A stretch of DNA of 64,000 nucleotides from Phorcus lineatus (Eukaryota > Mollusca > Gastropoda > Trochida > Trochidae), in contig OV121088.1 in the NCBI GenBank assembly GCA_921293015.1, forward strand, positions 30,541,645 through 30,605,644, written 5' to 3'. Of the stretch, positions 45,920 to 58,300 are shown in pieces. The notes beneath the pieces are model-generated. The model had not been told where the DNA came from, ran no database searches, and saw only the letters and a list, made by a program, of their open reading frames with translations. The position numbers and the translations under genes were made by a program. Positions within the stretch are counted from its first letter, which is position 1. Every line of letters begins with the position of its first letter.

Positions 45920-46312
45920 AAAGCTTCAGCGAGAGCAGGTGCGTGCCGGAAGTTTACACGGCTACCATGGCGAAACCAGCGCCATGACAGGAAGAGAACT
46001 GAAAGGGCGGGAGATAAGAATAGATGAAAACCTTTACCAAAATTCATAATCTTAATTTAAAGAATGTTTAAGTTTTGCTCATTGACATGTGGTAACCCTA
46101 TCATAAATGCTATAGCAATTCATATTTAAGCATTTCTCCTAAATACTGTAATAATGATAGTAAGAGGGTTATCAAACTCCCTTCAGTTCCAATACTGAGC
46201 TCTGTCTAATCATGTATCGCAACAGAAACATGAAACCAGTTTTGTGTAACTTCCGCCGGATATTACTTTTCCGCCAAATAATTTCAAATTGAGTCGGCTT
46301 CAAATTATTATC
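45920..46312. promoter_or_regulatory. Probable shared promoter region between TRPM (minus) and the small plus-strand gene
   Basis: A locally GC- and CG-richer stretch: GAGAGCAGGTGCGTGCCGGA then AGTTTACACGGCTACCATGG, with GGCGGGAGATAAG, CTTCCTGTCATGGCG (minus strand) and CTTCCGCCGGATATTACTTT, all ETS/YY1/NRF1-like promoter text. It sits between the plus-strand start at 46313 and the TRPM leader intron, so divergent transcription is likely. The exact start sites are not determined. Confidence 0.45.
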
Positions 46313-49300
46313 ATGCTCAAAAAGAAGAGAAATCACTCAAGATCTTCTATGAATGACATTGATGACAACTCGTTCAATCCTCCAGTAAGTTAAAGAGTGG
46401 TGTCCATTGCGAAAATCTGTTTGTGAAAGCATGTCACTGTGTCATTGTGAAGTTTTGGAAACCAACCTGCACTGGCACTGAAGCCGACGCGGATTAGGAA
46501 TCAAGATCTAACTTGTGATGGGATGTAGTGTTTCAAAAGATTTTTCTATAACTGTCTTTATTAAAATGACCCTCCCCAACCTTTTGTAAAAAAATTCATG
46601 ACCCTCCCCTGTTGGCTTAGTCTGTAGCCTGTAGGCCAGACCCTGAAATAAGGGGGATGCGGTGATTTCGTAGACAAAACCATTTCGTAGACACGAAATC
46701 CGGTGACTTCGTAGACAAATCGAGCAGTGAATTCGTAGACAGGTTTTAAAATATTGATTAGAAGTAATAATAACAAACTTTTATTTATCAAACTCAAGGA
46801 TTCGAACACTCGATTAGAAAAATGAAGTGAATAAAATCTATAAATAGTCAATTTTGTTGTGTTTTGAAACTATTAAAGTAATCCAATATTTATGTGTTGT
46901 TTTCAATTCTTTTAGTTCTTGTTTGGTCTTTTAATAAAATAAATTAAGGTAAGTATGATTATATTTATCAACCACTACACAATCAACACCAGCATAAAGA
47001 CGAGAAGACATCCAAGAAATGAAAGACGGCAAGTCACTGACAATAAAAACAAATAGCGCGGCTAATCCGCCGACATCATAATTATATGTCTAATGCTTTG
47101 CCTTTCGTTAAACTGAACTAAAATGAAAAATATACCAATAATATATTAATGATATCATATATTATTTATAAATGAATTACTCGTGTCTGTTATTATTACT
47201 GATGATACGTCAACTTCAATATCTGAAACAAATTTAATTATTACAAAGGTTCAAAATATGAAAATAATAACATCCTACAGCAATTAAAGTTTCGTATCTA
47301 TTCTACGTAGAAACTCGTTATCTATTCTTCGTAAAGCTAAAAACATTCTACATAAAGCTAGCAACATTCTCGTAATCAATATTCATGCAACAAGATATGA
47401 ACTACTATAAAAGATAATAATAATTACAAATATTGGTCAATAGTGACTTAGAAATACAAATTTAATACTGTCTACGAAATCACTGTCTACGAAATTGTTT
47501 TGTCTACGAAATCCTCGTGTCTACAAAATGGTTTTGTCTACGAAATCACTGCAAGCCAAATAAGGTGGAAGCCTAAGCAAGTCTATAAAAAGACTTTTAA
47601 GCTTGATTTCAGGAAATGAAGAAATTTCAGTCTCCTTTTCATTTCATTTATAAAAAGTTTTTAGATTTTTCGATTAACTGATGCATTTTTAGCTCATCAG
47701 GTCTGAAAGACCCGATGGGCTTATGGCATGGCAAGGCGTCCGGCGTCCGTCCATCCGTCCGTAAACTTTTCACTTTTTCGACTTCTTCTCCAGAACCTAT
47801 GACTCTAGAGAGCTGAAATTTTATGTGCATACTCCTTGGCAAATGGGGATTCTAAATTGTAGATTTCGTGACCCCATGACCCCAAATGGGGTCACAAGGG
47901 TCAAAACCTTAAAAATCTATTTTAATCTTCTTCTCCAGTTCCAAAAGGTCCAGAGACCTGAAAAGTTGTGTGTAGACTCCTTGGGCACTGGAGATTCTAA
48001 ATTGTAGATTTTGTGACCCCATGACCCCAAATGAGGTCGCAGGGGTCAAAACATGAAAAACCTATTTTCATCTTCTTCTCCAGTTCCAAAAGGTCTAGAG
48101 AGCTGAAAAGGTGTGTGTAGACTCCTTGGCCAACGGGGATTCTAAATTGTAGGTTTGGTGACCCCATGACCCCAAATGGGGTCACAGGGGTCAAAACCTA
48201 AAAAACCTAATTTAATCTTTTTCCCTAGTTCAAAAAGGTCTAGAGAGCTGAAAAGGTGTGTGTAGACTCCTTGGCCAACGGGGATTCTAAATTGTAGGTT
48301 TGGTGACCCCATGACGCCAAATGGGGTCACAGGGGTCAAAACCTAAAAAACCTAATTTCATCTTTTTCCCTAGTTCCAAAAGGTCTAGAGAGCTGAAAAA
48401 TTATGTGAAGACTCCTTGGACACTGGGGATTCTAAATTGTAGGTTTGGTGACAATAACTCACTCATTGGTGACCACTTGACCCTAAATGGGGTCACAGGG
48501 GTCAAAACCTTAAAATCCTACTTTCATCTTCTTCTCCAGTTCCAAAAGGTCTTGATAGCTTAATAGTTGTGTGTAGACTCCTTGGACAATGGGGATTCTG
48601 AATTGTAGGTTTGGTGACCCCTTGACCCCAAATGGGCAATGGGCCTTTTTTATTTGATTGTGAATAACTCGGACGTTTGGACAGGCTATCTTTCCTACAC
48701 TGCCCATGACCTCATGGTCTAAACCACAACACCTATTTCTATCAAAAGTCTGATGAGCTACAGAGCCCATGGCTCTACTTTTTTCATTTCAGAGTCTAAT
48801 TGTTAGACTACTGTTGGCTGTATGGCCAGTGACCCTATATTATCGAGGTATCCTTATTATCGTGGCAAAAGTATTTCAGTCTCCATAATGACAAAAAGGT
48901 ATCTATAATTGCAAAAGGAGTAATAGATAACTTAAACAAATGCACAAGTAATATCAAGTTCTATATTCTTCCATGTCATTGATTTGAAGTCTTCAGTTTT
49001 ATTTTCATTTTTGAAATATTACTGTATATGTGCCTAAATTGAAAAATTATTCTCTCTTCATAAAATACTGCCCGTTTGGCTTTTACTTTTGTATTGAATA
49101 GTTGGATAGTCAATGATGAGATATGTGCACATGAAAATACATTGAAGATTTCACATGTGTTGAAAGAAACATTCCATTTCCTACAAAAATAAGAACCAAA
49201 TCCAGAAAATAACCTTTCCACCAAATATAAAGAGGATATAAAAAGGTTCAGAATAATTTTTTAAAATCTTTTTTCACGATTAAGATAGAACATAGTTGAA

Positions 49301-52300
49301 TACAATGTTCATATTATTCCGAAATAACATTTATTTGAATCTTGCCAAAAGATTTATTGTAAACAATACCAATTTGTTGACATAGTGTCAAAGCTTACCC
49401 GTTAAAAATGGTAACACTAAGCCAATGCACTGTTGTACCATAATTTTTATGTTTTAGTTTTTCAAATGCTTTTATCAAATCTTAATATCAACCAAAATAA
49501 CATTTAATTTCTTGATGAAAATATTACTGTGTTGATTTCTTTCACAGATATCAATTTAAGAATTAAATTCTGATTTCCCCGATAATAGGGACGCCTCTGT
49601 TAAAACACATTGCAAAGACATTCATTTTCATTTAATGTAAAAAAAATGTTCTCCCCCATTTGAATTTAATTTTCGCATATTTTTAGGATAATTGTGCAGT
49701 TATTTAAAAAAATCAACCATGTGTAAATTCTACTAATTTTGATTAAAATATGTACATGTAAAATGATAAGACCCACGCTAATAGGGACCTCCTTCATAAA
49801 TTTCTTGTGGAAACTGAAATACTTTAAAATTGATAAAACCATGAAGATGTTGTTTTACAGAACCTTCACGTCTTTACATTAACTTTTTAAGTTGGTTTGG
49901 GAACCTGTCTGTTCAAAATCGAAACAAATTGATAAAAATTGTGAACACTGCATCTAAGATTATTGGGCTTAATTCCTATTGAAACAATCGGCAGTTTTTA
50001 TGAGCAGCTGTTATTAAACATAGGAAACAAATTTTGGGTGATTCTTCCCATCCACTTTTCTTTGAATTTTCGACATTACCTTCTTGATGTAGGCTGCGTA
50101 TGCCGACTTTTCAAACAAACAAGTTCCGCCGATCATTCATTCCGTGCTGCATTAGAGAAATAAATTCTGTCTAATGTTGCATCACCTTGTTTTTTATGTA
50201 TATGTAAATTATCTATCCTAGTCTATGTTAACTGTTTAGACATGAATTGTTTTTTAATATTATAATTTTGTTGTTAGTTGTCATCACATTTCTGGAGAAT
50301 TGTAATTATACAAAACAAATTTCCCTTTTGGGACAATAAAGATTATCTTATCCAGGGATTGGGAAAGGCAGGGGCCATATCCCATTTTGCACATTGGATG
50401 AAAAAATGACCCATTCAAATTAGAAATTTTACCATTGCTACTAAGGAGAATGGCCCATTCTAAATTCTGGAAAAGACTAAAAGCCCTAAAAATGACCCAT
50501 TGTCCAGGGTGTCTTTCCCAATCCCTGTCTTATCTTATTAAAATGACCCTCCTCAACCTTTTGTAAAAAATTTCATGACCCTCCCCTGTTGGCTGTATCC
50601 CCTGGAAAACCCCCCTGTAATAAATGACCGGTCCTTATCATATTGGGGGAATTCTGAAATTTACTTAATACGTCAATCGACGTATAATAGTCAGATCTAG
50701 GTAGAAAACCATAATTAGATTGATGCATAGTGAACATTTTGGTGAGATGATTAGAGTAGGTAGTTTTCTGTATATTCGGCAGGTGTCTAATGAAACAAGC
50801 CATATTTATCACTTTGCCGATTTTATCCAATTTATAACTTGCAATCCCCTACTTTTTGACTTTGTAAGCAATAAAAATCGCCACGGTCCAATCTGTCCAA
50901 TCGTTAAATAACAACACAAAAACAACCCTAAACTTTCAAAATTTATGAGAACCGCAACATTGACTTTTCACTGATTTGTCTTCTCAAAACCTGAAGTTCT
51001 ACTAGTTGACATGTAGTATAGTAGTATAATTCCATACAAAATTTTCTTGATAATTCTTTTACAGACGAAGAAACAATGTTGTGACTATACAAATTGCATG
51101 GAGTATGAACCTGCCACACATGTTCCAAACAACAGGATTCCATCATTTCAAATCTCTGAAAAGGAACTTGAAAATATGGTAGGTGTCTTGTTCACAGCTC
51201 TGTACAATTTTCTTTGAGTGGCATTTTAGAAGTTGGTACGATGAAGAAAATAGGAAATTTATGGATTTATGGACGGTACCGTTATCAAGCAAGTGATACT
51301 CAAGGTTACCTTGAGTATCACTTGCTTGATAACGGTGTTAGTATCTACACCGAAACGTCACATCTCTATGCAATAAAGAAGTTGTTAATCCATAAATTTC
51401 CTATTTTCCTCTGTACAATTGAAACACACATGAAATATATAAATGTGAATTTTCCTGGTTAAAGGAGTTAATCATTTAAAAGGAAACATCAGCATGTAAA
51501 CAGATATTAAGCCAATTGTATATCTATGAGAGAATGTATTTTTGTTTGCAAGATGAAAATGTGTTTAGGAATTTTGTTTTAATATCATTTGTATCTCTAA
51601 AACTTGAATTTTTTAGTTTGTCCATCAGTGCAGAACACTTGAAATTATACAAATCAAAGATTCAACGGTTTTAAAATTGTCAATATTCATTTCAGTAACA
51701 AAGTAAATGTAATGTTTTGACTATTACATATTTCATTAGAATTTGAGGTACTGTTTTGAATTATAACTAGCACCCTTTTGCGTTAAGGTAAGCCTTGGTT
51801 TTCATTGGGTTTTTTTAAGTTTCAATCTGAGAAACAGTAATCATTTGACCAATCATTTTAAGTTAAGAGACAATTATTGAAACATGCCAAAGACCCAATC
51901 TCTCTCTAAGGAAGTTTTATGTTGAAGGTAACTACAGTCAACAGTGAAGATATCGGAATGGAGGTGGAACAATGTGAAACACACTCATCCAGCAGACCGG
52001 AACACAAATCTCTCCCCAACTGTGCGAAATGCGCAGCAGGCCAAGGGGTATGCTATTTGTTCCTTTAAGATCCGTGACAATGTATCATTGTATCAATAAT
52101 CATAATTAATCTGACAATATTTGCATCAATATGGTTTCTTTATCATGATATTTATACATATAATTTACTTTTAAGAAATTTGGGTAAGCAAATTGCAAAG
52201 TTAATACTAAGCTGATTTTTTTTTCTCAGCAAGGTGCCTACGTTGTTTTTTTTCATTACGAAATCCGATCATTTAACATTCTCTGAAAAGGATTGCTTTT

Positions 52301-55300
52301 TACCACAACGCCACGGCTTGTCAGGCTGAAATTTGATATTCAATGCTCATAGAAAATATTGTTTCCTTGGTAATTAATCTTAACCCTTAAGATGCGGGTC
52401 CCGGAATATTCCGGGATGAAATTAGCTTTGCCCGCAAGTCCTCTTAGCGGGATGCGAGTAGCACACTCTATTTTTCTCACGCTAACTAATTATGACCGCG
52501 GGTCTCGGTAGCGGGTCCCGGAAATTTATTGCCTAGCAGTAGTCTCAGTTCAACGCTTGTATTTTCGTTCCGGCTGCCGCTAAGCTACCGTGTTTTGTTT
52601 CGTTGGTGGTCTAAATAATGCGCGAACATGCTCCGAAAGTTATGAGAATATTGATAATGTTTATCGTACCGAAAATAAGCGTTAAAATCACTCAATTTTC
52701 CCCCACTCCCCGCCGCACGTGCTAATAGCCTGTGGGCACTTTCTAGCCTCTCGCACGAGCTTACCGACCCGCGCGTGCTATCGTTTACTGAAACGCGTGC
52801 ATTTTGACCCTATGCACGCCTTCCTATCGCACGCCCTATGTTCTGAACCCTTGGGCGGATTTCAATATAGGTGGGATCATTTGAAAGAGAAAAAAAATGT
52901 CTTTAATTCGATGTAAAAAACATATGTGCGCCTCGTGAAATAAAGATACCGCATGTGCCGCAAAAAAGGTGATTTTTATATATTTTTAGTTTTACACTGT
53001 TTTGTCACACCAATTTTCTCATGATGTGCTCAACATATTTTGACATTTTTTATATCACAAGATAGAGAAAAAGATTGTCTTTAATCCCATGTAAAATGTG
53101 TACATGCGCAACAATTCATAAAGATACAGCAAGCGCCGCACAAAAAGGTAATTTTGCCGACTTCCTTATCATGTGATCTGAAGCGCGATTTTCATGTGCC
53201 TTTCTTTCACAATGAATTTCTTTTACACCGTGAAAAAGATTTTGTTGAATTTTACATCACTATAAAGACAAATGAATTGTCTCTAATTCCCTATATCAAT
53301 TATTATGCGCGCAAATAAATAAAGACTCAACAAGTGCCGTAAAAAGAACAACTTTCGCACTTCGCAATTCCGTTAGTGACGCAAATAGGGAAACTTTGGC
53401 ACTTCATATCCCCGTGTACAAATGACACATTTCAAAACCATTTATATCATTATCAAGAGGAATAAATTGTCTACAAAGTGATATATAAAATGTACATGCG
53501 CTAAAACAAACGACGATGCAGCAAGCGCCGCACAAAGGGTTCTTTTCATGTGATCTGAAGTTCGATTTTCATGTACCTTTCTTTGGCACTCGATATTTTC
53601 TATACCACTTGGCGGATTTTGATAAATATTACGTCTAAATAAAGACGGAACGTTGTTCTTCATTTCAATATATTGATCATACATGCGCACACAAAAATAA
53701 AGGCACAAGAAGTGCCGCAAATTTGGCAAGTTTCGCATTTCGTATTTCTGTAACAAAGTGGCGCGCTCAACAACGTTTGGTATCAGCGTAAAGAGCAGAA
53801 AATTCTCTTCAATTTGATATACAATTTGTTTATGCGCTCGTAGAAATAAAGACTCAACAAGCGCCGCTAAAATGTTATAAATAAATGTAATAAGTAAAAA
53901 AAATTATGAAGGAAACCCTGTTTCTTTAGTGTTCAATTATAGAGTTTTATAAACCATGAAAGTTGAAGGGAAAAAAACTTTTGGATTTACATTCATAGCG
54001 TTATTGATGTCTTTTTTGAGTTAGGGGATTTTTGCGTCGGGCACCGCCATCAGTTCATGGGAAAATTGTCCAACGAAAATGTTGTGGTTGAGACACAGTA
54101 TGTCGGGGATGCCGTCGGGAACCGCCATCAGGTCAAGGCAAAGTTGTCCAACGAAAATGTTTGTGGTTGAGACACAATATGTCGGGGATCTTTCGCCGGG
54201 CACCGCCATCAGGTCATGAGAAAATGTGTCCAACGAAAATGTTCGTGTTCGAGAAAAAAAATTTCAGCGGACTTTCGTCGGGCACCGCCAGCAGGTATGT
54301 GTTTTTTTCTGCCAAATTTTTGTTGGTCGAGGAAACTCATTTTTGAAAAAAAAGTTTGGTAGCATTCCGATGTTTTAAATAATTTGCTATATATGTCGGG
54401 ATGGCATGAGTTCCTTCCAGTGAACTAAAGACAAGGGGCCGGGTGCTCGTTGACTACGGCCGTCCCGACGGATAGGCCCGTGGAACCTATCATTCTCGGA
54501 AGAGAAGTCAAAAGTTGAAAAACTTTTGTAATCCACAACTGACAATCAGAACTTTCCTGACGTAGAAGGCAGTTGTTCGCGACTCGCCGGCTCGTTGCAT
54601 AGGAGTCAGAAGGCGGCATCAGTGTTGATAATGTTGATACAACGTCGGCGGCCGTCGGTGCCATCGGCACCTTCGGCGGGATTGTGAAAAGTCGTCCAAA
54701 AGTTAGAAAGTGTCCGGCGACATTAGAACTTGTTCGGCTGGATTGTGAAAAGTTGTCCGAAAGTTAGAAATTGTCCAGCAATGTTAGAATTTGTCCTGAT
54801 TTGTTATTTTTGCAAATCATGAAACAAAATGTCCGGCTTTCGCCAGGACAATTAGAAAATGTCCGGATTATTGATGACCGCTGGCGCCAAAGGCGCGCAA
54901 CGGCAAATTTGTTTCAAACACTTACAAAATGTGGCAATTGAATGTCCATGAAGCTCACATTGAATTTCTCTGTACAACAGGTCATGTGTTGATGTTATTA
55001 TATCTTGCGTGTGCCTAAATTATTTTCAATCATTTACAGATTGATGTGAAAGATGCCTAAGGCCAGGAGGCCGCGAACCAGGAGTTGGGAAGGTCCGTCA
55101 ACGTCTAGCGACGACGACTTCATCAACGAGGTCCATGCCGATGAAGCTTCTGATATGGAATCAACTGATGAGAGTGATAGTGACAGTGACAGTGACAGTG
55201 ATAGTGAAAGTGACATTGATAGTGATCAAGAAATAAGAAACATTGCAAGAGACATATTAGCTGGTACGGGTGAAACTGCTACGGCTGGTACTTCCACAGA

Positions 55301-58300
55301 GGAAGAGTTCAGTGGCTTTGACGAGCAATATAATGAAATGGACACACATTTTGATGACCAAGATAATTTTATGAATCGCTGGGAAGAGGGGCCGAGGCAA
55401 CGTGGACGTGTCGACTTGCATTTTACTGGCGCAACGGGATTAGGACGGTTTATAGAATTGCCTGATAACCCGCAACCTGTAGACTTTTTCGGACTGTTTT
55501 TTCATGAAGATGATTATGGATCATTGGCAGCAGAAACCAACAGATACTTCCACCAACAGGTCGATGATAAGGTTCTGAAACCCTGTTCACGGTTGAGGCA
55601 CTGGTATGATACGAATGCCGAAGAAATGAAAGTATTCATTGCAATGACAATAGCAATGTCTCTGGTTGTACAGAGAAACTTTTCTGAGTATTGGTCAACA
55701 AGTGATGTTACGTCGACGCCCTTCTTTTCCAAGTGCATGCCCCGCGACAGGTTCTGGCTACTGCTAACGTATCTACATTTGAATGATAACAACCTAATGC
55801 CGGGACGAAACACTCCGCATTTTTCACCAATGAATAAACTTGGCTATCTGTACCAACGCATCGTGCATCGTTTTTCCAGAGTTTATAAGCCGCATCAAAA
55901 CATTTGTGTTGACGAAGGGTTGGTGCCTTGGAAAGGCAATCTGAGTTTCAAAGTATATAATCCCGACAAGCCGAAGAAGTATGGGATAAAGGCCTACATG
56001 TTGTGCGACTCAACAAATGGTTATGTTTGCAAGTTCAAACTCTACACTGGAAAAACAAATGAAGCTGTTTCTGTTGGTGGGAAAACGTATGATCTCGTCA
56101 TGGACTTGGTGAAGGAATATGCTGGGAAAGGGTATCATGTGTTCATGGACAATTTCTATTCCTCGGTGGCATTGTATATAAACTTGTGGGAAATGGGAAC
56201 TGGTGCGACGGGAACTTTGAGAGGAAATCGCAAAGGCATTCCTGAAAAGCTAAAGAAGGCACAGAAGAATCAGAAGAAAGGGGATATGACAATCTATCAC
56301 AATCAAGACCTACTCGTTTTGCGGTATGAGGACAGGAAGTCAGTGTTGCTCATGTCAACCGTAGAAGACGCCGAAATTGTAGAGACAGGAAAGAAGAACC
56401 GAGTGACTGGGGAAGCAAATACGAGACCACGTATTGTGCACGAATACAACAAATATATGGGAGGTGTGGATCGGGCCGACCAGATGCTGTCGTACACCCC
56501 GTTCAAAATGAAAACTCTTAAATGGTGGAAGCGCGTGTGGTTTCATGTGTTGAACGTTGCCATGTTGAATTCTTACATTATCTATAAAGAATTCTCAGAA
56601 GACAAACCTTTGAAAACAAGCCGTCAATTTAGAAAAGATTTGGTGCAGCATATGATCACCTTCGCCGAAACAGAAAAAGTGCCCTCCCTGCGCAGACGTC
56701 CTCGCGGCCGGCCGAGCACGAGCGACGATAGTGTCTTGCGACTCCATGGTCGTCACTTTCCATCAAAGATTCAGCCTGTTGGAAAGAAGAAAAACCTAAC
56801 ACGCATGTGTGTTGTTTGCTCCAAAGCGAATAGAGAACTTCGTCGAAGGGAATTCGAAGAAACAAATCAGCCAGTTCGAAAGAAGAAAAGGGTAGGCAAA
56901 GAATCTTCTTTCGAATGTATCGAGTGTAATGTGGCTCTATGTGCAGCACCATGTTTCAGAATTTATCACACGTCACAAGATTGCACTAAAGCTTATATCA
57001 GTTTGATGTCAGAGAAGGAAAATGAGGGGGATAATCAAGAAGATTGAAGAAAGAAGAAAGAAGCAGAAGTGTGGATGAGCGTTACTCTCCTTATAAAGTT
57101 TATTCTTCACATCAATAAGGTGAATAAGTGTAATATAAAATACTGATTGTCAATAAAATAATCTTTTTTTTAAGTCGTAAAAGAGACAGAGAAAGTCAAT
57201 GTGAGCTGTCACTGGACGTTCGATACGAGCCGCATCACAAACCTACCCCCGATCTTTCGCAATTTGTTTTCTTAGAATCGGGTGGCGAAACTTCATACTT
57301 TTTACATCATCGTAAAGGGAAAAGAACTGGCTTTGCTTCATTATGAAATGTGTATGTGCGCAACACATAATAAAGAAGCGGCAAATAATGCGAGAAATGT
57401 CGCAATTATCAATTTTTTCCCCCAAATGTCTGAGGGTACCCCTCTTTAACGGTTCATATCTCCCGAACTATTTGGCACTTTTTAAATTTTTTTCCACCTT
57501 TCTCAAGCGGAAAGAATGATCTTTAATTCCATGTATAATATGCATGTGCGCAATTAATAAAAATGGTGCGGCGAGTGCTGCGACAAATGTCGCAAATAAA
57601 ACGATTGTCAAAATCTATTTTCAAGTAGTTGAGGGTGTCGCTCTTTCGCGGTTCATATCTCCCGAACTATTTTATACTTTTTTATATTTTTTTCACCTAT
57701 TTCAAGGGAATATAATTGTTTTTAATTCCATGTATAATATGCATATGCGCAGTCAATAATAACGATGCGGTGGATGATGCGACTGGTGTCGCAAATAGAA
57801 CGCTTATCAAAATTTGTTTTCAAGTAGTTGAGGGTATCACTCTTTCGTTTTTCATATCTTTTGAACCAGTTGGCACCTTTTCATTATTTTTTCACAGTCG
57901 TAAGGACGAAAGATTTATCTTTATTTCCATGTATAATTTGTACATGCGCAGCAAGAAATAACGATGCGGCGTGCGTATAGAATGATTGATTTTATTATCT
58001 CGGAATGTTCGCCCGCGTGTGACTGCACGCGCCGAGAGGATCGGTACAGCAGGAAGCAACGCTGGTGCTTAGAACACTGGCACTCGCATGCTGGTGCCTC
58101 GGGGGTGCCCCGGGGGTATAACGGTACTAATTAGCGTACCGATGCCAGACTGCCCAAGGGAGAATTAGTTCTGGCTAAAAATCCCGTTATGTCGGAGCAT
58201 CCTCGGGGTACCCCCAACCATCTTTCGCGGCGTATATCTTTTGAACAGGGTGACATTTTCTAACAATCTTTTATCATCATAAAGAAGAATAAATTGTCTA

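Noticed and set aside
47825..48770. Several 60-86 residue ORFs on both strands with repeated MTPVTPFGVMG-like peptides
   Set aside because: They follow the 145-bp tandem repeat, appear on both strands and have no start or splice context; by-products of the repeat.
51938..52047. Alternative acceptor for exon 3 of the small gene, shifting its frame
   Set aside because: Using the AG at 51937 also gives an open frame but loses the CxxC motif and ends in phase 2; the AG at 51927 gives a 40-codon phase-0 exon that fits the other junctions.
55514..55813. Antisense ORFs within the piggyBac transposase
   Set aside because: Shadow frames of a well-supported gene.
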